Shown piece by piece: positions 8,461 to 20,150 of a DNA stretch of 64,000 nucleotides (positions within the stretch are counted from its first letter, which is position 1; each line of letters starts with the position of its first letter). The translations under genes were made by a program, and so were the position numbers. Where the stretch lies: contig NZ_CP101417.1 of the NCBI RefSeq assembly GCF_024339125.1, positions 2,615,001 through 2,679,000 of the forward strand. Reading direction: 5' to 3'. The stretch comes from Xanthomonas hortorum (GTDB lineage Bacteria; Pseudomonadota; Gammaproteobacteria; Xanthomonadales; Xanthomonadaceae). The notes beneath the pieces are model-generated. The model made no database searches. It was not told the DNA's origin and was given only the letters and a program-made list of their open reading frames with translations.

Positions 8461-10149
8461 ATGCCTGTACCGATTCGCATCCTGAGTGTTCTTTTGCTGG
8501 TAGCAGTCTCTGCCAACGCCATTGCAGCACCCAAAAAAGCTCCGCCCACGCCGCCGACCAGCAGCGCCGGCACCACGTCGCTGGAACCCGTGCTCGCCGG
8601 TGAATTCGCCTTGCAGGCCGGGCAGTTGGACGATGCCGCCCGCGCCTATCTGGACGCGGCCAAGGCCGAAGCCGGCGACGCCGGGCTGGCCGAACGCGCC
8701 GCCCGCATCGCCATGCTGGCCAACGACGATGCCCGCGCGGTCGAAGCCCTGGCGCTGTGGCGCGCGCGCGCGCCGTCGTCGATGGCCATGCGCAGCACCG
8801 AAGCCTCGCTGGCCCTGCGCCGCAACGACCTGCGCACCGCACGCCGCGATCTGCTTGGCCTGCTCAAGGAGCCCGACCCGCGCGGCTGGCGCTTCGCGCT
8901 GATCGCCCTGGCCAACGGCGGGCGCGAGCCGGAAGCCTCGGCCGACGCGCTCGAAGACCTGGTCAAGGCTGGCGCCATCCCCAATCAGATCGAAGCCTGG
9001 CAGGAATTCGGCCGCCTCGCCCTGCGCATGGAGCGCCCGGCGCTGGCCAAGCGCATCGTCGACGAAGTAGTGCGCCGCTTCCCCGAAGAGCCGCGCGTGG
9101 CCTTGTTGCACGCCACCCAGCTGCAGCAGGAAGGCAAGAACGACGAAGCGCTGGCGCTGCTGAAGAACATCGAGCCGCAGGCGGTGAAGGACTCCGAACT
9201 GCGTGGTGCGCTGGCATTCGCCTACGACGCCATGGGCCAGACCGAGGCGGCTGCGCGGGTGCTCTCGACCGGTCCGCAGGACACCCAGACCTACGGGCTG
9301 CGTGCCTCCATGCTCGCCAAGGAAAAGGACCGCACCTCGCTGGAGGCGCTGTACGGCGAGCTCAAGCGCAACGCCACCAAGCCCGATCCGGACCGTCGCT
9401 TGCTGCTCGGCAAGATCGCCGAGTTCCTCAAGCGTTACGACGAGGCAGTGGAGTGGTATCGCGGCGTGCCCGGCGGCCCGCAGCTGAGCGAAGCGCGTCT
9501 GCGCGCGGCCAGCGCACTGTACGAATTGGGCCGCAAGCCCGAGGCGCTTGCCGAAGCCCGCGCGCTGCAGGGCGATGCCAGCGCCGACGATGATGCACGT
9601 CGCGACGCCTATGTGCTCGAAGCCGAGCTGCACCAACGTGCCGGCGATGCACCGGGCGAACTGGATGCTTTCGAGCGCGGCCTGGCTGCGTATCCGGACG
9701 ACGGTGCGCTGCTGTATGCCCGCGGCCTGGCCTGGGAACGTCGCGACGACGTCCCGCGCGCCGAGGCCGATCTACGCAAGATTCTGGTGGCCGAGCCGGA
9801 AAATGTCGGGGCGCTCAACGCGCTGGGCTACACCCTGGCTGACCGCACCACCCGTTACAAGGAAGCGCTGGCGCTGATCGACCGCGCCCGCACTGCCGAT
9901 CCGGACAACCCGGCCATCGTCGACAGCTACGGCTGGGTGCTGTACCGCATGGGCCGCCTCAAGGAAGCCCTGGTGCAGCTGCGCCGCGCCTGGGCGCTGG
10001 TCAAGGACCCGGAAATCGCCGCGCATGTCGGCGAAGTGCTGTGGGTCAGCGGCAAGCAGGACGAGGCACAGCGCTATTTCGATGAAGCGCGCCGTCTCGA
10101 TCCCGACAACCGCGCGCTGCAACGCGCCGCGGAAAAGTTCGGGCTATGA
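8461..10149 (+). CDS. TPR-repeat exported protein upstream of lolB
   Basis: 562 residues from the ATG at 8461 (an in-frame TTG at 8452 is less likely because the ATG start gives a clean signal peptide). The N-terminus is a Sec signal peptide with cleavage expected after AIAA near residue 22, then a Pro/Thr-rich linker and tetratricopeptide repeats along the rest. The last third ([28 protein letters not shown] and on) is the best conserved part. Tetratricopeptide proteins at this locus are commonly found directly before lolB in gamma-proteobacteria. The stop overlaps lolB by 4 bp (ATGA), indicating coupled translation and probably a periplasmic scaffold role linked to the envelope. Confidence 0.85.
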   Translation: MPVPIRILSVLLLVAVSANAIAAPKKAPPTPPTSSAGTTSLEPVLAGEFALQAGQLDDAARAYLDAAKAEAGDAGLAERAARIAMLANDDARAVEALALWRARAPSSMAMRSTEASLALRRNDLRTARRDLLGLLKEPDPRGWRFALIALANGGREPEASADALEDLVKAGAIPNQIEAWQEFGRLALRMERPALAKRIVDEVVRRFPEEPRVALLHATQLQQEGKNDEALALLKNIEPQAVKDSELRGALAFAYDAMGQTEAAARVLSTGPQDTQTYGLRASMLAKEKDRTSLEALYGELKRNATKPDPDRRLLLGKIAEFLKRYDEAVEWYRGVPGGPQLSEARLRAASALYELGRKPEALAEARALQGDASADDDARRDAYVLEAELHQRAGDAPGELDAFERGLAAYPDDGALLYARGLAWERRDDVPRAEADLRKILVAEPENVGALNALGYTLADRTTRYKEALALIDRARTADPDNPAIVDSYGWVLYRMGRLKEALVQLRRAWALVKDPEIAAHVGEVLWVSGKQDEAQRYFDEARRLDPDNRALQRAAEKFGL

Positions 10150-10802
10150 GGGGGGGGGTAGTCCGCACGCTGGCCCTGAGCGGGCTGGTGCTCGCAGGCT
10201 TGTCCGGCTGCGTGAGCGTGCCGCGCGGGCAGGGCAGTGGTGCGGCCGTGGTCGAGCAGGTCTCCGATGGCGCGCGTCAGGCCGAAGCCGCACGTCAGGC
10301 CTGGTTGCAGGCGCACCCGAACTGGTCGTTCCAGGGCCGGGTGGCGATCAGCAAGGGCAGCAATGGCGGCAGCGGCCGCATCGACTGGCAGCAGGACGGC
10401 CCGCGCTATCGCGTGCAGCTCAGCGCGCCGGTGACCCGGCAGAGCTGGGTGCTCACCGGCGACACCACCACCGGCGCCGGGCGTTTGGAAGGCCTGGAAG
10501 GCGGCCCTCGCAGCGGCGCCGACGCCGAGCAGGTACTGCTGGAAGCAACCGGATGGACCATCCCGGTCAACCAGATGCCCGATTGGGTGCGCGCACTGCG
10601 GATCGCCGGTGCGGGCGCCGAGCGCGTGGATCTGGATGCCGCCGGCCGCCCGCGCACCGTGCAGCAGGACGGTTGGGTCATCGACTTTCTCGCCTGGGCC
10701 CCGGCCAGCGCCGGCCAGCCCGAGCTGCCGCAGCGCATCGAAGCCCGCAACGGCGAAGCCAAGGTGCGCCTGCTCATCGACCAATGGACGGTCTCGCCCT
10801 GA
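10146..10802 (+). CDS. lolB: Outer-membrane lipoprotein receptor LolB
   Basis: LolB accepts lipoproteins from LolA and inserts them in the outer membrane. 218 residues with a lipoprotein signal ending in the lipobox LSGC (Cys21). The mature protein keeps the LolB pattern: [28 protein letters not shown] and a C-terminal region ending in RLLIDQW. The order lolB-ispE-tRNA-Gln-prs is the standard gamma-proteobacterial one. An uninterrupted run of nine G residues (10150-10158) immediately follows the start codon and its A; indels there would shift the frame. Confidence 0.93.
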   Translation: MRGGVVRTLALSGLVLAGLSGCVSVPRGQGSGAAVVEQVSDGARQAEAARQAWLQAHPNWSFQGRVAISKGSNGGSGRIDWQQDGPRYRVQLSAPVTRQSWVLTGDTTTGAGRLEGLEGGPRSGADAEQVLLEATGWTIPVNQMPDWVRALRIAGAGAERVDLDAAGRPRTVQQDGWVIDFLAWAPASAGQPELPQRIEARNGEAKVRLLIDQWTVSP

Positions 10803-11671
10803 TGTCAGCGTTGGAAGCGGGCTGGTCGGCGTGGCCTGCGCCGGCCAAGCTCAATCTGTTTTTGCAGATCGTCGGCCGTCGCGCCGATGGCTATCACCTG
10901 CTGCAAACCGTGTTCCGGCTGCTGGACTGGGGGGACACCATTCATCTTCGTCTGCGCAGCGACGGCATGATCCGGCGCATCGGCGACAGTCTGCCGGGCG
11001 TGGCCGAGGACGATGATCTGGTGATCCGCGCCGCGCGCCTGCTGCAATCCAGCGCTGGCGCGCAGGCCGGCGCCGACATCCGGGTCGACAAACGCATCCC
11101 TGCCGGCGGCGGCTTCGGCGGCGGGTCGTCGGATGCGGCCACCGTGCTGGTCGCGCTCAATGCCTTGTGGGGACTGGGTTTGCCGGTCGATGCTCTGGCC
11201 GAGCTAGGCCTGCGCCTTGGCGCCGACGTGCCGGTGTTCGTGCGCGGACACAACGCCTGGGCCGAGGGCATCGGCGAACAACTGACCCCGATCAGCCTCC
11301 CGAAAGCCTCCTATGTGCTGGTCGATCCAGGCATTCACGTGCCCACACCTGTTTTATTTCAATCACAGGAATTGACGCGGGATGCTGCGCCCGTGAAAAT
11401 AGCGGACTTCGCTTCGGGTTCTCTGCTCGACAATGCGTTCGAGCCGGTCCTCCGGCGCCGTGAACCCGCCATCGAGGCAGTGTTCCAGGCGCTTTCCAGG
11501 ATCGGGATGCCGCGTTTGACCGGGTCAGGGAGCGGTTGTTTCGTCGAATTCGCCACGCGCGCTGCTGCAGAGCAGGCCTTGGCGCAGTTGCCGGACAATC
11601 TGAGGGCGTGGGTCGTGGAAGGTGCAGCGCACTCGCCACTGCTCGACGCACTGGAGGCAAGACAAGTTTGA
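10802..11671 (+). CDS. ispE: 4-diphosphocytidyl-2-C-methyl-D-erythritol kinase
   Basis: GHMP kinase of the non-mevalonate isoprenoid pathway, phosphorylating CDP-methylerythritol. 289 residues from the ATG at 10802, which overlaps the lolB stop by one base (TGATG); an ATG at 10784 inside lolB would add six residues and cannot be excluded. Motifs: [10 protein letters not shown] at the start, the ATP loop [14 protein letters not shown], and the C-terminal [10 protein letters not shown]. tRNA-Gln begins only 3 bases after the stop, so the tRNA must be cut out of the same transcript or have its own promoter inside ispE. Confidence 0.95.
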   Translation: MSALEAGWSAWPAPAKLNLFLQIVGRRADGYHLLQTVFRLLDWGDTIHLRLRSDGMIRRIGDSLPGVAEDDDLVIRAARLLQSSAGAQAGADIRVDKRIPAGGGFGGGSSDAATVLVALNALWGLGLPVDALAELGLRLGADVPVFVRGHNAWAEGIGEQLTPISLPKASYVLVDPGIHVPTPVLFQSQELTRDAAPVKIADFASGSLLDNAFEPVLRRREPAIEAVFQALSRIGMPRLTGSGSGCFVEFATRAAAEQALAQLPDNLRAWVVEGAAHSPLLDALEARQV

Positions 11672-11674
11672 TGC

Positions 11675-11751
11675 AGGGGCGTCGCCAAGAGGCCCAAGGC
11701 ACCAGGTTTTGATCCTGGCATTCGTAGGTTCGAATCCTACCGCCCCTGCCA
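11675..11751 (+). tRNA. tRNA-Gln (TTG)
   Basis: Acceptor stem AGGGGCG/CGCCCCT, discriminator G and encoded CCA. Anticodon stem CCAGG/CCTGG with loop TTTTGAT gives anticodon TTG (decodes CAA). T arm GTAGG-TTCGAAT-CCTAC. 77 bases. It lies between ispE and prs, a conserved arrangement in Xanthomonadaceae and other gamma-proteobacteria. Confidence 0.97.
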
Positions 11752-11757
11752 TTTTAT

Positions 11758-11815
11758 GCAGGTCCCTCTGCAAGAGCCCGCACATCCATGTGCGGGGATT
11801 CAACAAAAAAGCCTG
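11758..11815 (+). repeat. Two-hairpin TCCA-loop repeat, copy A
   Basis: Starts 6 bases after tRNA-Gln. First a small hairpin GCAG-gtccct-CTGC, then CCCGCACA-tcca-TGTGCGGG (8-bp stem), then an A-rich stretch ending AAAAGCCTG. The same order, first loop sequence, second loop and end are found at 42656-42715. It could trim the tRNA 3' side, end transcription, or belong to a dispersed intergenic family. Confidence 0.7.
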
Positions 11816-11883
11816 GCGTTGATTTGGCTTTGGCCCGCTCCACCATCGACCCGCACGCTCTTCGCCGCCGCCCGAGAGATCTC

Positions 11884-12843
<960 letters not shown>

Positions 12844-12883
12844 TCCTCTCATTCGGTGCCCGGTTCTCCGGGTGCCTGCACCA

Positions 12884-12909
12884 CGTCTCACCTGGTCGCG
12901 GGTGAGACG
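12884..12909 (+). terminator. Hairpin after prs
   Basis: Perfect 9-bp stem CGTCTCACC/GGTGAGACG with an 8-base loop, 40 bp after the prs stop; a weaker hairpin with G-U pairs precedes it at about 12855. No T-run follows, so it may be an attenuator or mRNA-stabilising hairpin rather than a full terminator before rplY. Confidence 0.45.
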
Positions 12910-12953
12910 CTTCATCGCCGCGAGGCGATATTCCAAACCAGGTAGTAAATCCA

Positions 12954-13589
12954 ATGGCAAAGACACACGAAATCAAGGTCGAGCGCCGCGCGAACGAGGG
13001 GAAGGGTGCGAGCCGCCGCCTACGTCACGCAGGCGTCATTCCGGCCATCGTCTACGGTGGCGAACTCGAGCCGGTCAGCATCCAGCTCAACCACGAGCAG
13101 ATCTGGCTTGCCCAGCAAAACGAGTGGTTCTACTCGTCGATCCTCGACCTGAACCTCAATGGCGACGTGCAGCAGGTCCTGCTGCGTGACATGCAGCGCC
13201 ATCCGTTCAAGCAGCTGATCATCCACATCGACTTCCAGCGCGTCAGCGCCAACGAGAAGCTCAGCGCTGCTGTGCCGCTGCACTTCGTCAACGAAGCAAC
13301 CTCGCCGGCCGGTAAGTCCAGCGAAGTGGTCGTGACCCACGAACTGAACGAAGTTCAGGTCGTCTGCCTGCCGAAGGATCTGCCGGAGTTCATCGAAGTG
13401 GACCTCGGCGCCCTGGAAGTTGGCAACGTGATCCATCTGTCCGAGATCAAGCTGCCGGCCGGTGTGGAAATTCCGGAGCTGAAGCTGGGCAAGGAACACG
13501 ACGTGGCGGTGGTTGCTGCCAAGCACGTGCGCATCGAAGAAGAAGACGCTGCCGGTGAAGAAGGTAGCGAAGGCGCCGAGACCAAGTAA
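12954..13589 (+). CDS. rplY: 50S ribosomal protein L25 (CTC form)
   Basis: 5S rRNA-binding ribosomal protein. 211 residues, the long form in which an L25 domain (residues ~1-95, with NEGKGASRRLRHAGVIPAIVYGG) is fused to the C-terminal TL5/CTC beta domain. The C-terminus is acidic (EEEDAAGEEGSEGAE). Lies between prs and pth as in many proteobacteria. It starts 110 bp after prs, past two hairpins. Confidence 0.96.
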   Translation: MAKTHEIKVERRANEGKGASRRLRHAGVIPAIVYGGELEPVSIQLNHEQIWLAQQNEWFYSSILDLNLNGDVQQVLLRDMQRHPFKQLIIHIDFQRVSANEKLSAAVPLHFVNEATSPAGKSSEVVVTHELNEVQVVCLPKDLPEFIEVDLGALEVGNVIHLSEIKLPAGVEIPELKLGKEHDVAVVAAKHVRIEEEDAAGEEGSEGAETK

Positions 13590-13597
13590 TCCGTCGG

Positions 13598-13626
13598 CCG
13601 ATCCCTCGCACTGCGCGGGGATCGGC
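13598..13626 (+). terminator. Hairpin between rplY and pth
   Basis: Stem GCCGATCCC/GGGATCGGC of 9 bp with an 11-base loop, filling nearly the whole gap between the two genes. There is no T-run. It likely tunes readthrough or transcript stability rather than ending transcription. Confidence 0.4.
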
Positions 13627-13639
13627 TGCGGTGACTGGC

Positions 13640-14224
13640 ATGTCTGCACTCCGCCTGATTGTGGGACTCGGGAATCCCGGTCCGGAACACGCGCAAACCC
13701 GGCACAACGCCGGGTTTCGTTTCGTCGATGCCCTCGTCGAGCGCCATGGCGCGCGCTGGGGGCTGGATGCCAAGTTGTTCGGCGAGACCGCAAAGGTCGA
13801 GATCGCCGGTCAACCGGTCTGGCTGCTCAAGCCGGCCACCTTCATGAATCTCAGCGGCAAATCGATCACCGCCGCGTTGCGGTTCTGGAAGATCGAGCCG
13901 GAACAGCTGCTCGTTGCACACGACGAACTGGATCTGGCGCCGGGCACTGCGCGGCTCAAGTTCGATGGTGGCCACGGCGGCCAGAACGGTCTGCGCGATA
14001 CCATCCGCCTGCTGGGGCACGGCAAATTTCACCGCTTGCGTGTCGGCATTGGTCATCCCGGTCACAAGGATCGCGTGGTGCCATGGGTGCTGGGACGGGC
14101 AGGGCGCGACGACGATGCGGCGATCGGCGCGGCAGTGGACGCTGCCATCGATGTGCTGCCGCTGGCAATGGAAGGTAATTTCAACGAGGCGATGAAGCGG
14201 CTGCATACCAGTAAGGACGCGTGA
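13640..14224 (+). CDS. pth: Peptidyl-tRNA hydrolase
   Basis: Recycles peptidyl-tRNAs dropped from the ribosome. 194 residues from ATG 13640; a GTG at 13631 would add three residues. Family residues are visible: the N-terminal [19 protein letters not shown] containing the conserved Asn and catalytic His, MNLSGKS, the HDELDL block and [10 protein letters not shown]. It sits between rplY and ychF, the usual neighbourhood. Confidence 0.96.
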   Translation: MSALRLIVGLGNPGPEHAQTRHNAGFRFVDALVERHGARWGLDAKLFGETAKVEIAGQPVWLLKPATFMNLSGKSITAALRFWKIEPEQLLVAHDELDLAPGTARLKFDGGHGGQNGLRDTIRLLGHGKFHRLRVGIGHPGHKDRVVPWVLGRAGRDDDAAIGAAVDAAIDVLPLAMEGNFNEAMKRLHTSKDA

Positions 14225-14289
14225 TTGGGGATTGGGGATTTGCGGCCATGCGGCATTGCGAATCTCCAATCCCGAATCCCAAATCCCGG
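14223..14289. repeat. Heptad inverted-repeat element 1
   Basis: Left arm of GATTGGG-type heptads in tandem, short spacer GCGGCCATGCGGCATTGC, then a right arm of AATCTCC/AATCCCG/AATCCCA heptads, so the arms can fold on each other. Fills the gap between pth and ychF. Two related elements lie at 20067-20150 and 21210-21283. Confidence 0.8.
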
Positions 14290-14298
14290 ACGTGCACC

Positions 14299-15390
14299 AT
14301 GGGTATCAAATGCGGCATCGTCGGCCTGCCCAACGTCGGCAAGTCGACCCTGTTCAATGCGCTGACCAAGGCCGGCATCGCTGCGGCCAATTTCCCGTTC
14401 TGCACCATCGAGCCGAACGTCGGCATCGTGCCGGTGCCGGATCTGCGACTGAACCAGCTGGCTGAGATCGTCAAGCCGCAAAAGCTGATCCCGACTGCGG
14501 TCGAGTTCGTCGATATCGCCGGCCTGGTCGCCGGTGCGGCGAGCGGCGAAGGTCTGGGCAACAAGTTCCTGGCGCATATCCGCGAAGTCGATGCGATCAC
14601 CCACGTGGTGCGTTGCTTCGAGAATGACGATGTCATCCATGTGAACAACAAGGTCGACCCGATCGCCGATATCGAAACCATCGATACCGAGCTGGCATTG
14701 GCCGATCTGGATAGCGTGGAAAAGGCGCTCAACCGTGCCGAGCGCAGTGCGAAGGGCGGCGACAAGGATGCAGCGGCACGCAAGCCGGTGCTGGCCAAGT
14801 TGCAGGCCGCATTGGCCGATGGCAAAGCCGGGCGCGCCGCTGGGCTGGACGAGGAAGAAAAAGCGCTGGTGCGCGATCTGTTCCTGCTCACGCTCAAGCC
14901 GGTGATGTACATCGCCAACGTGCTCGAAGACGGTTTCGAGAACAACCCGCACCTGGATGCGGTGCGTGCGCATGCAGTGACCGAAGGTGCCGAAGTGGTG
15001 CCGGTCTCGGCAGCGATCGAAGAAGAGCTGTCGCAGCTCGACGACGAAGATCGCGACACCTTCCTGGCCGACCTGGGCTTGGCCGAGCCGGGCTTGAATC
15101 GCGTCATTCGCGCGGCCTACAAGTTGCTTGGCCTGCAGACCTACTTCACCGCAGGCGTCAAGGAAGTGCGCGCGTGGACGGTCAAGGCCGGCTCCACTGC
15201 GCCGCAGGCGGCAGCGGTGATCCATACCGATTTCGAGAAGGGCTTCATCCGCGCCGAGACGATCGGTTTCGACGACTTCATCAAGTACCGGGGCGAAACC
15301 GGCGCGCGCGATGCGGGTCGTCTGCGGCTGGAAGGCAAGGAATATCGCGTCAAGGAAGGCGATGTGCTGCACTTCCGCTTCAACGTCTGA
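14299..15390 (+). CDS. ychF: Redox-regulated ATPase/GTPase YchF
   Basis: Universal Obg-family P-loop protein associated with ribosomes and stress response; the family prefers ATP. 363 residues. N-terminal G1 motif [15 protein letters not shown], a coiled-coil insertion around residues 130-200, and the C-terminal TGS domain ending in [21 protein letters not shown] and VLHFRFNV. The ATG at 14299 follows the heptad element; an upstream ATG at 14221 within the repeat is rejected. Confidence 0.97.
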   Translation: MGIKCGIVGLPNVGKSTLFNALTKAGIAAANFPFCTIEPNVGIVPVPDLRLNQLAEIVKPQKLIPTAVEFVDIAGLVAGAASGEGLGNKFLAHIREVDAITHVVRCFENDDVIHVNNKVDPIADIETIDTELALADLDSVEKALNRAERSAKGGDKDAAARKPVLAKLQAALADGKAGRAAGLDEEEKALVRDLFLLTLKPVMYIANVLEDGFENNPHLDAVRAHAVTEGAEVVPVSAAIEEELSQLDDEDRDTFLADLGLAEPGLNRVIRAAYKLLGLQTYFTAGVKEVRAWTVKAGSTAPQAAAVIHTDFEKGFIRAETIGFDDFIKYRGETGARDAGRLRLEGKEYRVKEGDVLHFRFNV

Positions 15391-15453
15391 GCGGGTGCGC
15401 GCGGCCGGCATGGCTGCGCACATTCAGGCGTGACAAATAGCGCGAAATTTTTG

Positions 15454-15482
15454 TTGACACTGCTTGTCTCCCACAACAAAAT
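15454..15482 (+). promoter_or_regulatory. Sigma-70 promoter of the tRNA-tuf cluster
   Basis: Perfect -35 TTGACA (15454-15459), 17-bp spacer, -10 CAAAAT (15477-15482), then a GC-rich discriminator AGCGGGC typical of stable-RNA promoters under stringent control. It lies about 60 bp before tRNA-Tyr. Confidence 0.75.
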
Positions 15483-15543
15483 AGCGGGCTGCTTCACCCC
15501 GAACCGAATCGCTTCATCGCGCCCCGGTCCGGTAGTAAAAGCT

Positions 15544-15629
15544 GGAGGGATACCCAAGCGGCCAACGGGGGCAGACTGTAAATCTGCTGGCTTACGCCTT
15601 CGGTGGTTCGAATCCACCTCCCTCCACCA
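15544..15629 (+). tRNA. tRNA-Tyr (GTA)
   Basis: 86-base class II tRNA with a long variable arm. Acceptor GGAGGGA/TCCCTCC, A discriminator and encoded CCA. Anticodon loop CTGTAAA gives GTA. First tRNA of the Tyr-Gly-Thr-tuf unit. Confidence 0.97.
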
Positions 15630-15658
15630 GTTTCATGTTGTGTCTTGCAGTTCCCGGC

Positions 15659-15732
15659 GCGGGAGTAGTTCAACGGTAGAACCTCAGCCTTCCAAGCTGA
15701 TGGTGCGGGTTCGATTCCCGTCTCCCGCTCCA
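15659..15732 (+). tRNA. tRNA-Gly (TCC)
   Basis: Acceptor GCGGGAG/CTCCCGC, T discriminator, encoded CCA. Anticodon loop CTTCCAA gives TCC (GGA/GGG codons). 74 bases, 29 bp after tRNA-Tyr. Confidence 0.97.
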
Positions 15733-15765
15733 TTGAACGTAAATGCATGGCATAATACAAAACTC

Positions 15766-15841
15766 GCTCACGTAGCTCAGTCGGTAGAGCACCTCCTTGG
15801 TAAGGAGGAGGTCGAAGGTTCGATTCCTTTCGTGAGCACCA
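15766..15841 (+). tRNA. tRNA-Thr (GGT)
   Basis: Acceptor GCTCACG/CGTGAGC with encoded CCA, anticodon stem CCTCC/GGAGG and loop TTGGTAA giving GGT. 76 bases. It ends 46 bp before the EF-Tu start, the classical tRNA-Thr-tuf arrangement; the spacer has only the ribosome-binding region. Confidence 0.97.
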
Positions 15842-15887
15842 TTACTCAATCGTCTTCAACTCCAAACGATTACCGAGACACGCACCC

Positions 15888-17078
<1,191 letters not shown>

Positions 17079-17086
17079 GTGCCTGC

Positions 17087-17149
17087 ATCCAGTCGCCTCG
17101 CGGCGGCTGGATTCAAACGAATGGCGGGCCGGCTGAACCTCGGTCCGCC
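17087..17149 (+). terminator. Double-hairpin terminator of tuf copy 1
   Basis: First hairpin ATCCAGTCGCC/GGCGGCTGGAT (11 bp, one wobble) at 17087-17112, second GGCGGGCCG/CGGTCCGCC at 17123-17149 followed by TTCGTTGTCTT. The pair should end most transcription from the tRNA-tuf unit. Confidence 0.7.
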
Positions 17150-17184
17150 TTCGTTGTCTTAGGGTTTGCGGTAAACGAGTACAT

Positions 17185-17260
<76 letters not shown>

Positions 17261-17309
17261 CTCCTCTTTCCGGCCCAGTAATTCGGGTCAGATCGGTAAC
17301 TAGAGCCGG

Positions 17310-17720
17310 ATGAATAGCAAAATCGAGCCTTCCAAAAGCGCGTCTGCTGCCAGCGCTGATATCGTGAAATACGTCCTCTCCGCGCTCCTGGTGATTGCGG
17401 GGTTGTTTGTGTGGTTCTGGTTTTCTGCGCCTGAACGCGCAACCCAGTTTGGAGCCTGGACGCCGCAATTGCGCGCGCTGGCTGTGATCGTTGGGTTGGC
17501 GGCGGGTGCGTTTGTGTTTCTGGGGACCGGCAAAGGCCGCGAAACCCGTGAATTCATGTCCGAATCCAGGTTCGAGTTGCGCAAGGTGGTCTGGCCGACG
17601 CGCCAGGAAGCCATCCGTACCACCTGGGTCGTGATTGTTGTTGTGATCATTCTGAGTTTGCTGTTGGGCGGCTTCGATTTCGTCATCCAGAAGCTCACGC
17701 AGTGGTTCCTGGCTCGTTGA
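17310..17720 (+). CDS. secE: Preprotein translocase subunit SecE
   Basis: Small essential subunit of the SecYEG channel in the inner membrane. 136 residues, the three-helix gamma-proteobacterial form: helices at about residues 19-40, 50-70 and 105-128. The SecE signature [20 protein letters not shown] lies before the last helix. It pairs with secY at 44446. nusG follows after 13 bp, so the two are cotranscribed. Confidence 0.96.
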   Translation: MNSKIEPSKSASAASADIVKYVLSALLVIAGLFVWFWFSAPERATQFGAWTPQLRALAVIVGLAAGAFVFLGTGKGRETREFMSESRFELRKVVWPTRQEAIRTTWVVIVVVIILSLLLGGFDFVIQKLTQWFLAR

Positions 17721-17733
17721 GGAGAATCAAGCA

Positions 17734-18291
17734 GTGAAGCGTTGGTATGTCGTTCACGCCTATTCAGGCTTTGAAAAATCCGTTGCGCAGGCTTTGCGCG
17801 ACCGCATCGTGCGTGCCGAGATGGAAGATCGATTCGGTGACGTGCTGGTGCCGACCGAAGAAGTCATCGAGATGCGCGCCGGCCAGAAGCGTCGGTCCGA
17901 GCGCAAGTTCTTCCCCGGCTATGTGCTGGTGCAGATCGAGACGCACGAAGAAGCCGGTATCCCGCGTATCGACAATGAAAGCTGGCACTTGGTGAAGGAA
18001 ACTTCCAAAGTGATGGGTTTCATTGGTGGCACGGCCGACCGCCCGTTGCCGATTCGCGACGAAGAGGCGGATGCAATCCTGCAGCGTGTGCAGGACGGTG
18101 TCGAGAAGCCGCGTCCGAAGGTGTTGTTTGAGCCGGGTCAGATGGTGCGCGTCACCGATGGCCCGTTCAACGACTTCAATGGCGTTGTTGAAGAAGTCAA
18201 TTACGAGAAGAGCCGGTTGCGGGTTGCCGTGCTCATCTTTGGTCGCTCCACGCCGGTCGAGCTCGAGTTCGGTCAGGTCGAGAAGGGCTGA
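17734..18291 (+). CDS. nusG: Transcription termination/antitermination factor NusG
   Basis: Binds RNA polymerase, raises processivity and bridges to Rho or ribosomal protein S10. 185 residues: NGN domain ([15 protein letters not shown] start) and C-terminal KOW domain ([19 protein letters not shown]). Start is GTG with GAGGAG 9 bp upstream overlapping the secE stop. Confidence 0.97.
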   Translation: MKRWYVVHAYSGFEKSVAQALRDRIVRAEMEDRFGDVLVPTEEVIEMRAGQKRRSERKFFPGYVLVQIETHEEAGIPRIDNESWHLVKETSKVMGFIGGTADRPLPIRDEEADAILQRVQDGVEKPRPKVLFEPGQMVRVTDGPFNDFNGVVEEVNYEKSRLRVAVLIFGRSTPVELEFGQVEKG

Positions 18292-18489
18292 CCCAGTCGG
18301 GTGCTGCCTAGGCACCCGCAACAATTGCTGCTATAGTTCGCGGCTCGCTCACCTAGCGAACCGCCGGGAAGTAATGGCTGCCGTATGGCAGCCATCTGCG
18401 TGTTACCAGAAACGTGAAGCCGGGACACGTGATTTCCCGGTCCGATGGGGAGCCTGTCGTCAAGGCGCTAGCACCCGGAGAGTGTCGAA
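18292..18489 (+). promoter_or_regulatory. rplK-rplA leader with possible promoter
   Basis: 198-bp gap. A GGGTGC/GCACCC hairpin (18298-18316) follows nusG, then a -10-like TATAGT at 18332-18337 without a clear -35. The rest is a structured GC-rich leader including GGCTCGC and GGCTGCC/GGCAGCC palindromes and GGGGAGCCTGTCG close to rplK. In E. coli L1 represses this operon by binding the rplK leader; a similar role is expected here but no L1 site is proven. Confidence 0.45.
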
Positions 18490-18918
18490 ATGGCTAAGAA
18501 AATACTTTCGTATATCAAGTTGCAGGTCAAGGCCGGTCAGGCCAACCCTGCGCCGCCGGTGGGCCCTGCGCTGGGTCAGCGCGGTCTGAACATCATGGAG
18601 TTCTGCAAGGCGTTCAATGCAGCGACCTCCAAGCTGGAGCCGGGTCTGCCGACGCCGGTGATCATCACCGCGTATTCCGACCGTACCTTCACGTTCGTCA
18701 CCAAGAGCACTCCGGCCAGCGTGCTGCTCAAGAAGGCCGCAGGCGTGACCTCCGGCTCCAAGCGCCCCAACACCGACAAGGTGGGCAAGGTGACGCGCAA
18801 GCAGCTGGAAGAGATCGCCAAGGTCAAGGAAGCCGATTTGACGGCGGCCGAGCTGGAAGCGGCAGTGCGTACGATTGCGGGTTCTGCCCGCAGCATGGGT
18901 TTGACGGTGGAGGGCTAA
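18490..18918 (+). CDS. rplK: 50S ribosomal protein L11
   Basis: Forms the GTPase-associated centre with 23S rRNA and the L10-L12 stalk. 142 residues with the Pro-rich N-terminal hinge ([19 protein letters not shown]) and C-terminal RNA-binding domain ending in [12 protein letters not shown]. rplA follows after 3 bp. Confidence 0.98.
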   Translation: MAKKILSYIKLQVKAGQANPAPPVGPALGQRGLNIMEFCKAFNAATSKLEPGLPTPVIITAYSDRTFTFVTKSTPASVLLKKAAGVTSGSKRPNTDKVGKVTRKQLEEIAKVKEADLTAAELEAAVRTIAGSARSMGLTVEG

Positions 18919-18921
18919 GAC

Positions 18922-19620
18922 ATGGCACAGAGCAAGCGCGTTAAGGCCATTGCGGCCGCTGTCGTTCCGGGCAAGACCTATGCCTTCGATGACGCAATCA
19001 AGATCCTGAAGACCGTGGCCAAGGCCAAGTTCGTCGAGTCGATCGACGTTGCTGTGCGCCTGGGTGTGGACGCCAAGAAGTCCGACCAGCAGGTGCGCGG
19101 TTCCACCGTGCTGCCGGCCGGTACCGGCAAGAGCGTGCGCGTTGCAGTGTTCGCACCGGCCGGCGCCAAGGCTGACGAAGCCCTGGCGGCAGGCGCCGAG
19201 GCAGTGGGCATGGACGACCTGGCCGAGAAGATGCAGGCCGGCGATCTGAGCTACGACGTGGTCATCGCCACCCCGGACGCAATGCGCGTCGTCGGTAAGC
19301 TCGGCACGCTGTTGGGCCCGCGCGGCCTGATGCCGAACCCCAAGGTCGGCACCGTGTCTGCCAACCCGGGTGAAGCCGTCAAGAATGCCAAGTCGGGTCA
19401 GGTGCGCTACCGCACCGACAAGGCCGGCATCATCCACTGCACCATCGGCAAGGCCAGCTTCGATGACGAAGCGCTGAAGTCGAACCTGCAGGCGCTGCTG
19501 CTGGACCTGATCAAGGCCAAGCCGGCCACCTCCAAGGGGACCTACCTGCAGAAGGTGTCGGTCAGCTCGACGATGGGTCCTGGCGTCACGGTTGATCAGT
19601 CCAGCCTTGCGCTGAAGTGA
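18922..19620 (+). CDS. rplA: 50S ribosomal protein L1
   Basis: L1 stalk protein guiding E-site tRNA exit, and translational repressor of its own operon in other bacteria. 232 residues, with the signature [19 protein letters not shown]. It ends the rplKA unit; a 14-bp perfect hairpin follows the stop directly. Confidence 0.98.
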   Translation: MAQSKRVKAIAAAVVPGKTYAFDDAIKILKTVAKAKFVESIDVAVRLGVDAKKSDQQVRGSTVLPAGTGKSVRVAVFAPAGAKADEALAAGAEAVGMDDLAEKMQAGDLSYDVVIATPDAMRVVGKLGTLLGPRGLMPNPKVGTVSANPGEAVKNAKSGQVRYRTDKAGIIHCTIGKASFDDEALKSNLQALLLDLIKAKPATSKGTYLQKVSVSSTMGPGVTVDQSSLALK

Positions 19621-19622
19621 TC

Positions 19623-19657
19623 CGATGGGTCAGGCCTGTCATGGGCCTGACCCATCG
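19623..19657 (+). terminator. 14-bp hairpin after rplA
   Basis: Perfect stem CGATGGGTCAGGCC/GGCCTGACCCATCG with loop TGTCATG, starting 2 bases after the rplA stop. The next T-run (GTTTTT) is about 17 bases away, so it is not a textbook terminator; it may protect the 3' end or attenuate transcription into rplJ. Confidence 0.6.
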
Positions 19658-20066
19658 ATGGAGTACAGCATTGTTTTTCCGGCCCGGGTCACCGTGTGCT
19701 GGGAGTCCGTTCCCTCCTTTGGGGTAACGGACATTTTGAAGGCGATCGCCGGCATGTCCGGCGGTAGCCGTCAAAGACCGCAGGCGCGGTCAGCGCAGAT
19801 CGACGACGGGCAGGGATGCTCACACTGGCAAGGAGTCGCCGTCGATGCAGCGGGGTCGCTTAATCAGGTTCGTATGAGCCGGCCGGCGTAGATGGTGTCG
19901 CCCTTCTGGAGCTTTCTGGTTTACGCGCGTCTGGGACATCCCGGATCGAGCCCACTCCAGGTCTAGAAAGGCCACCAAAGGAACATCGGTCGATGTTCCC
20001 GGCTTCCAGGATGGAGGCTGCCCTGGACCGCAACCGGCAGGAGCCGCGAGCGGAGTAGTTTGAAGC
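19658..20066 (+). promoter_or_regulatory. Long rplJ leader region
   Basis: No gene is supported in this stretch. In gamma-proteobacteria the rplJ mRNA has a long leader bound by the L10-(L7/L12)4 complex. Candidate structure lies around 19865-20060, where GCCGGCC/GGCCGGC-like and ACATCGG/CGATGT (19982-19995) inverted repeats occur. I could not place a convincing -35/-10 pair. Confidence 0.4.
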
Positions 20067-20150
20067 GGGGATTGGAGATTCGGCATTGGGGATTGGCAGA
20101 AGCGGCTTCATCAGCTCTGACGAATCCCGAATCGCTAATCCCGAATCACG
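20067..20150. repeat. Heptad inverted-repeat element 2
   Basis: Left arm of degenerate heptads (GGGATTG, GAGATTC, GGCATTG, GGGATTG), right arm of CGAATCC/CGAATCG/CTAATCC/CGAATCA. It ends just before the GGAGGAG ribosome-binding site of rplJ, so the element becomes part of the rplJ leader. Confidence 0.8.

Noticed and set aside
11788-11883. N-terminal extension of prs from an upstream ATG
   Set aside because: The added residues come from the two-hairpin repeat and are absent from the PRPP synthetase family.
19625-20111. Short ORFs within the rplA-rplJ gap
   Set aside because: They read through hairpins and heptad repeats and show no protein-like features.
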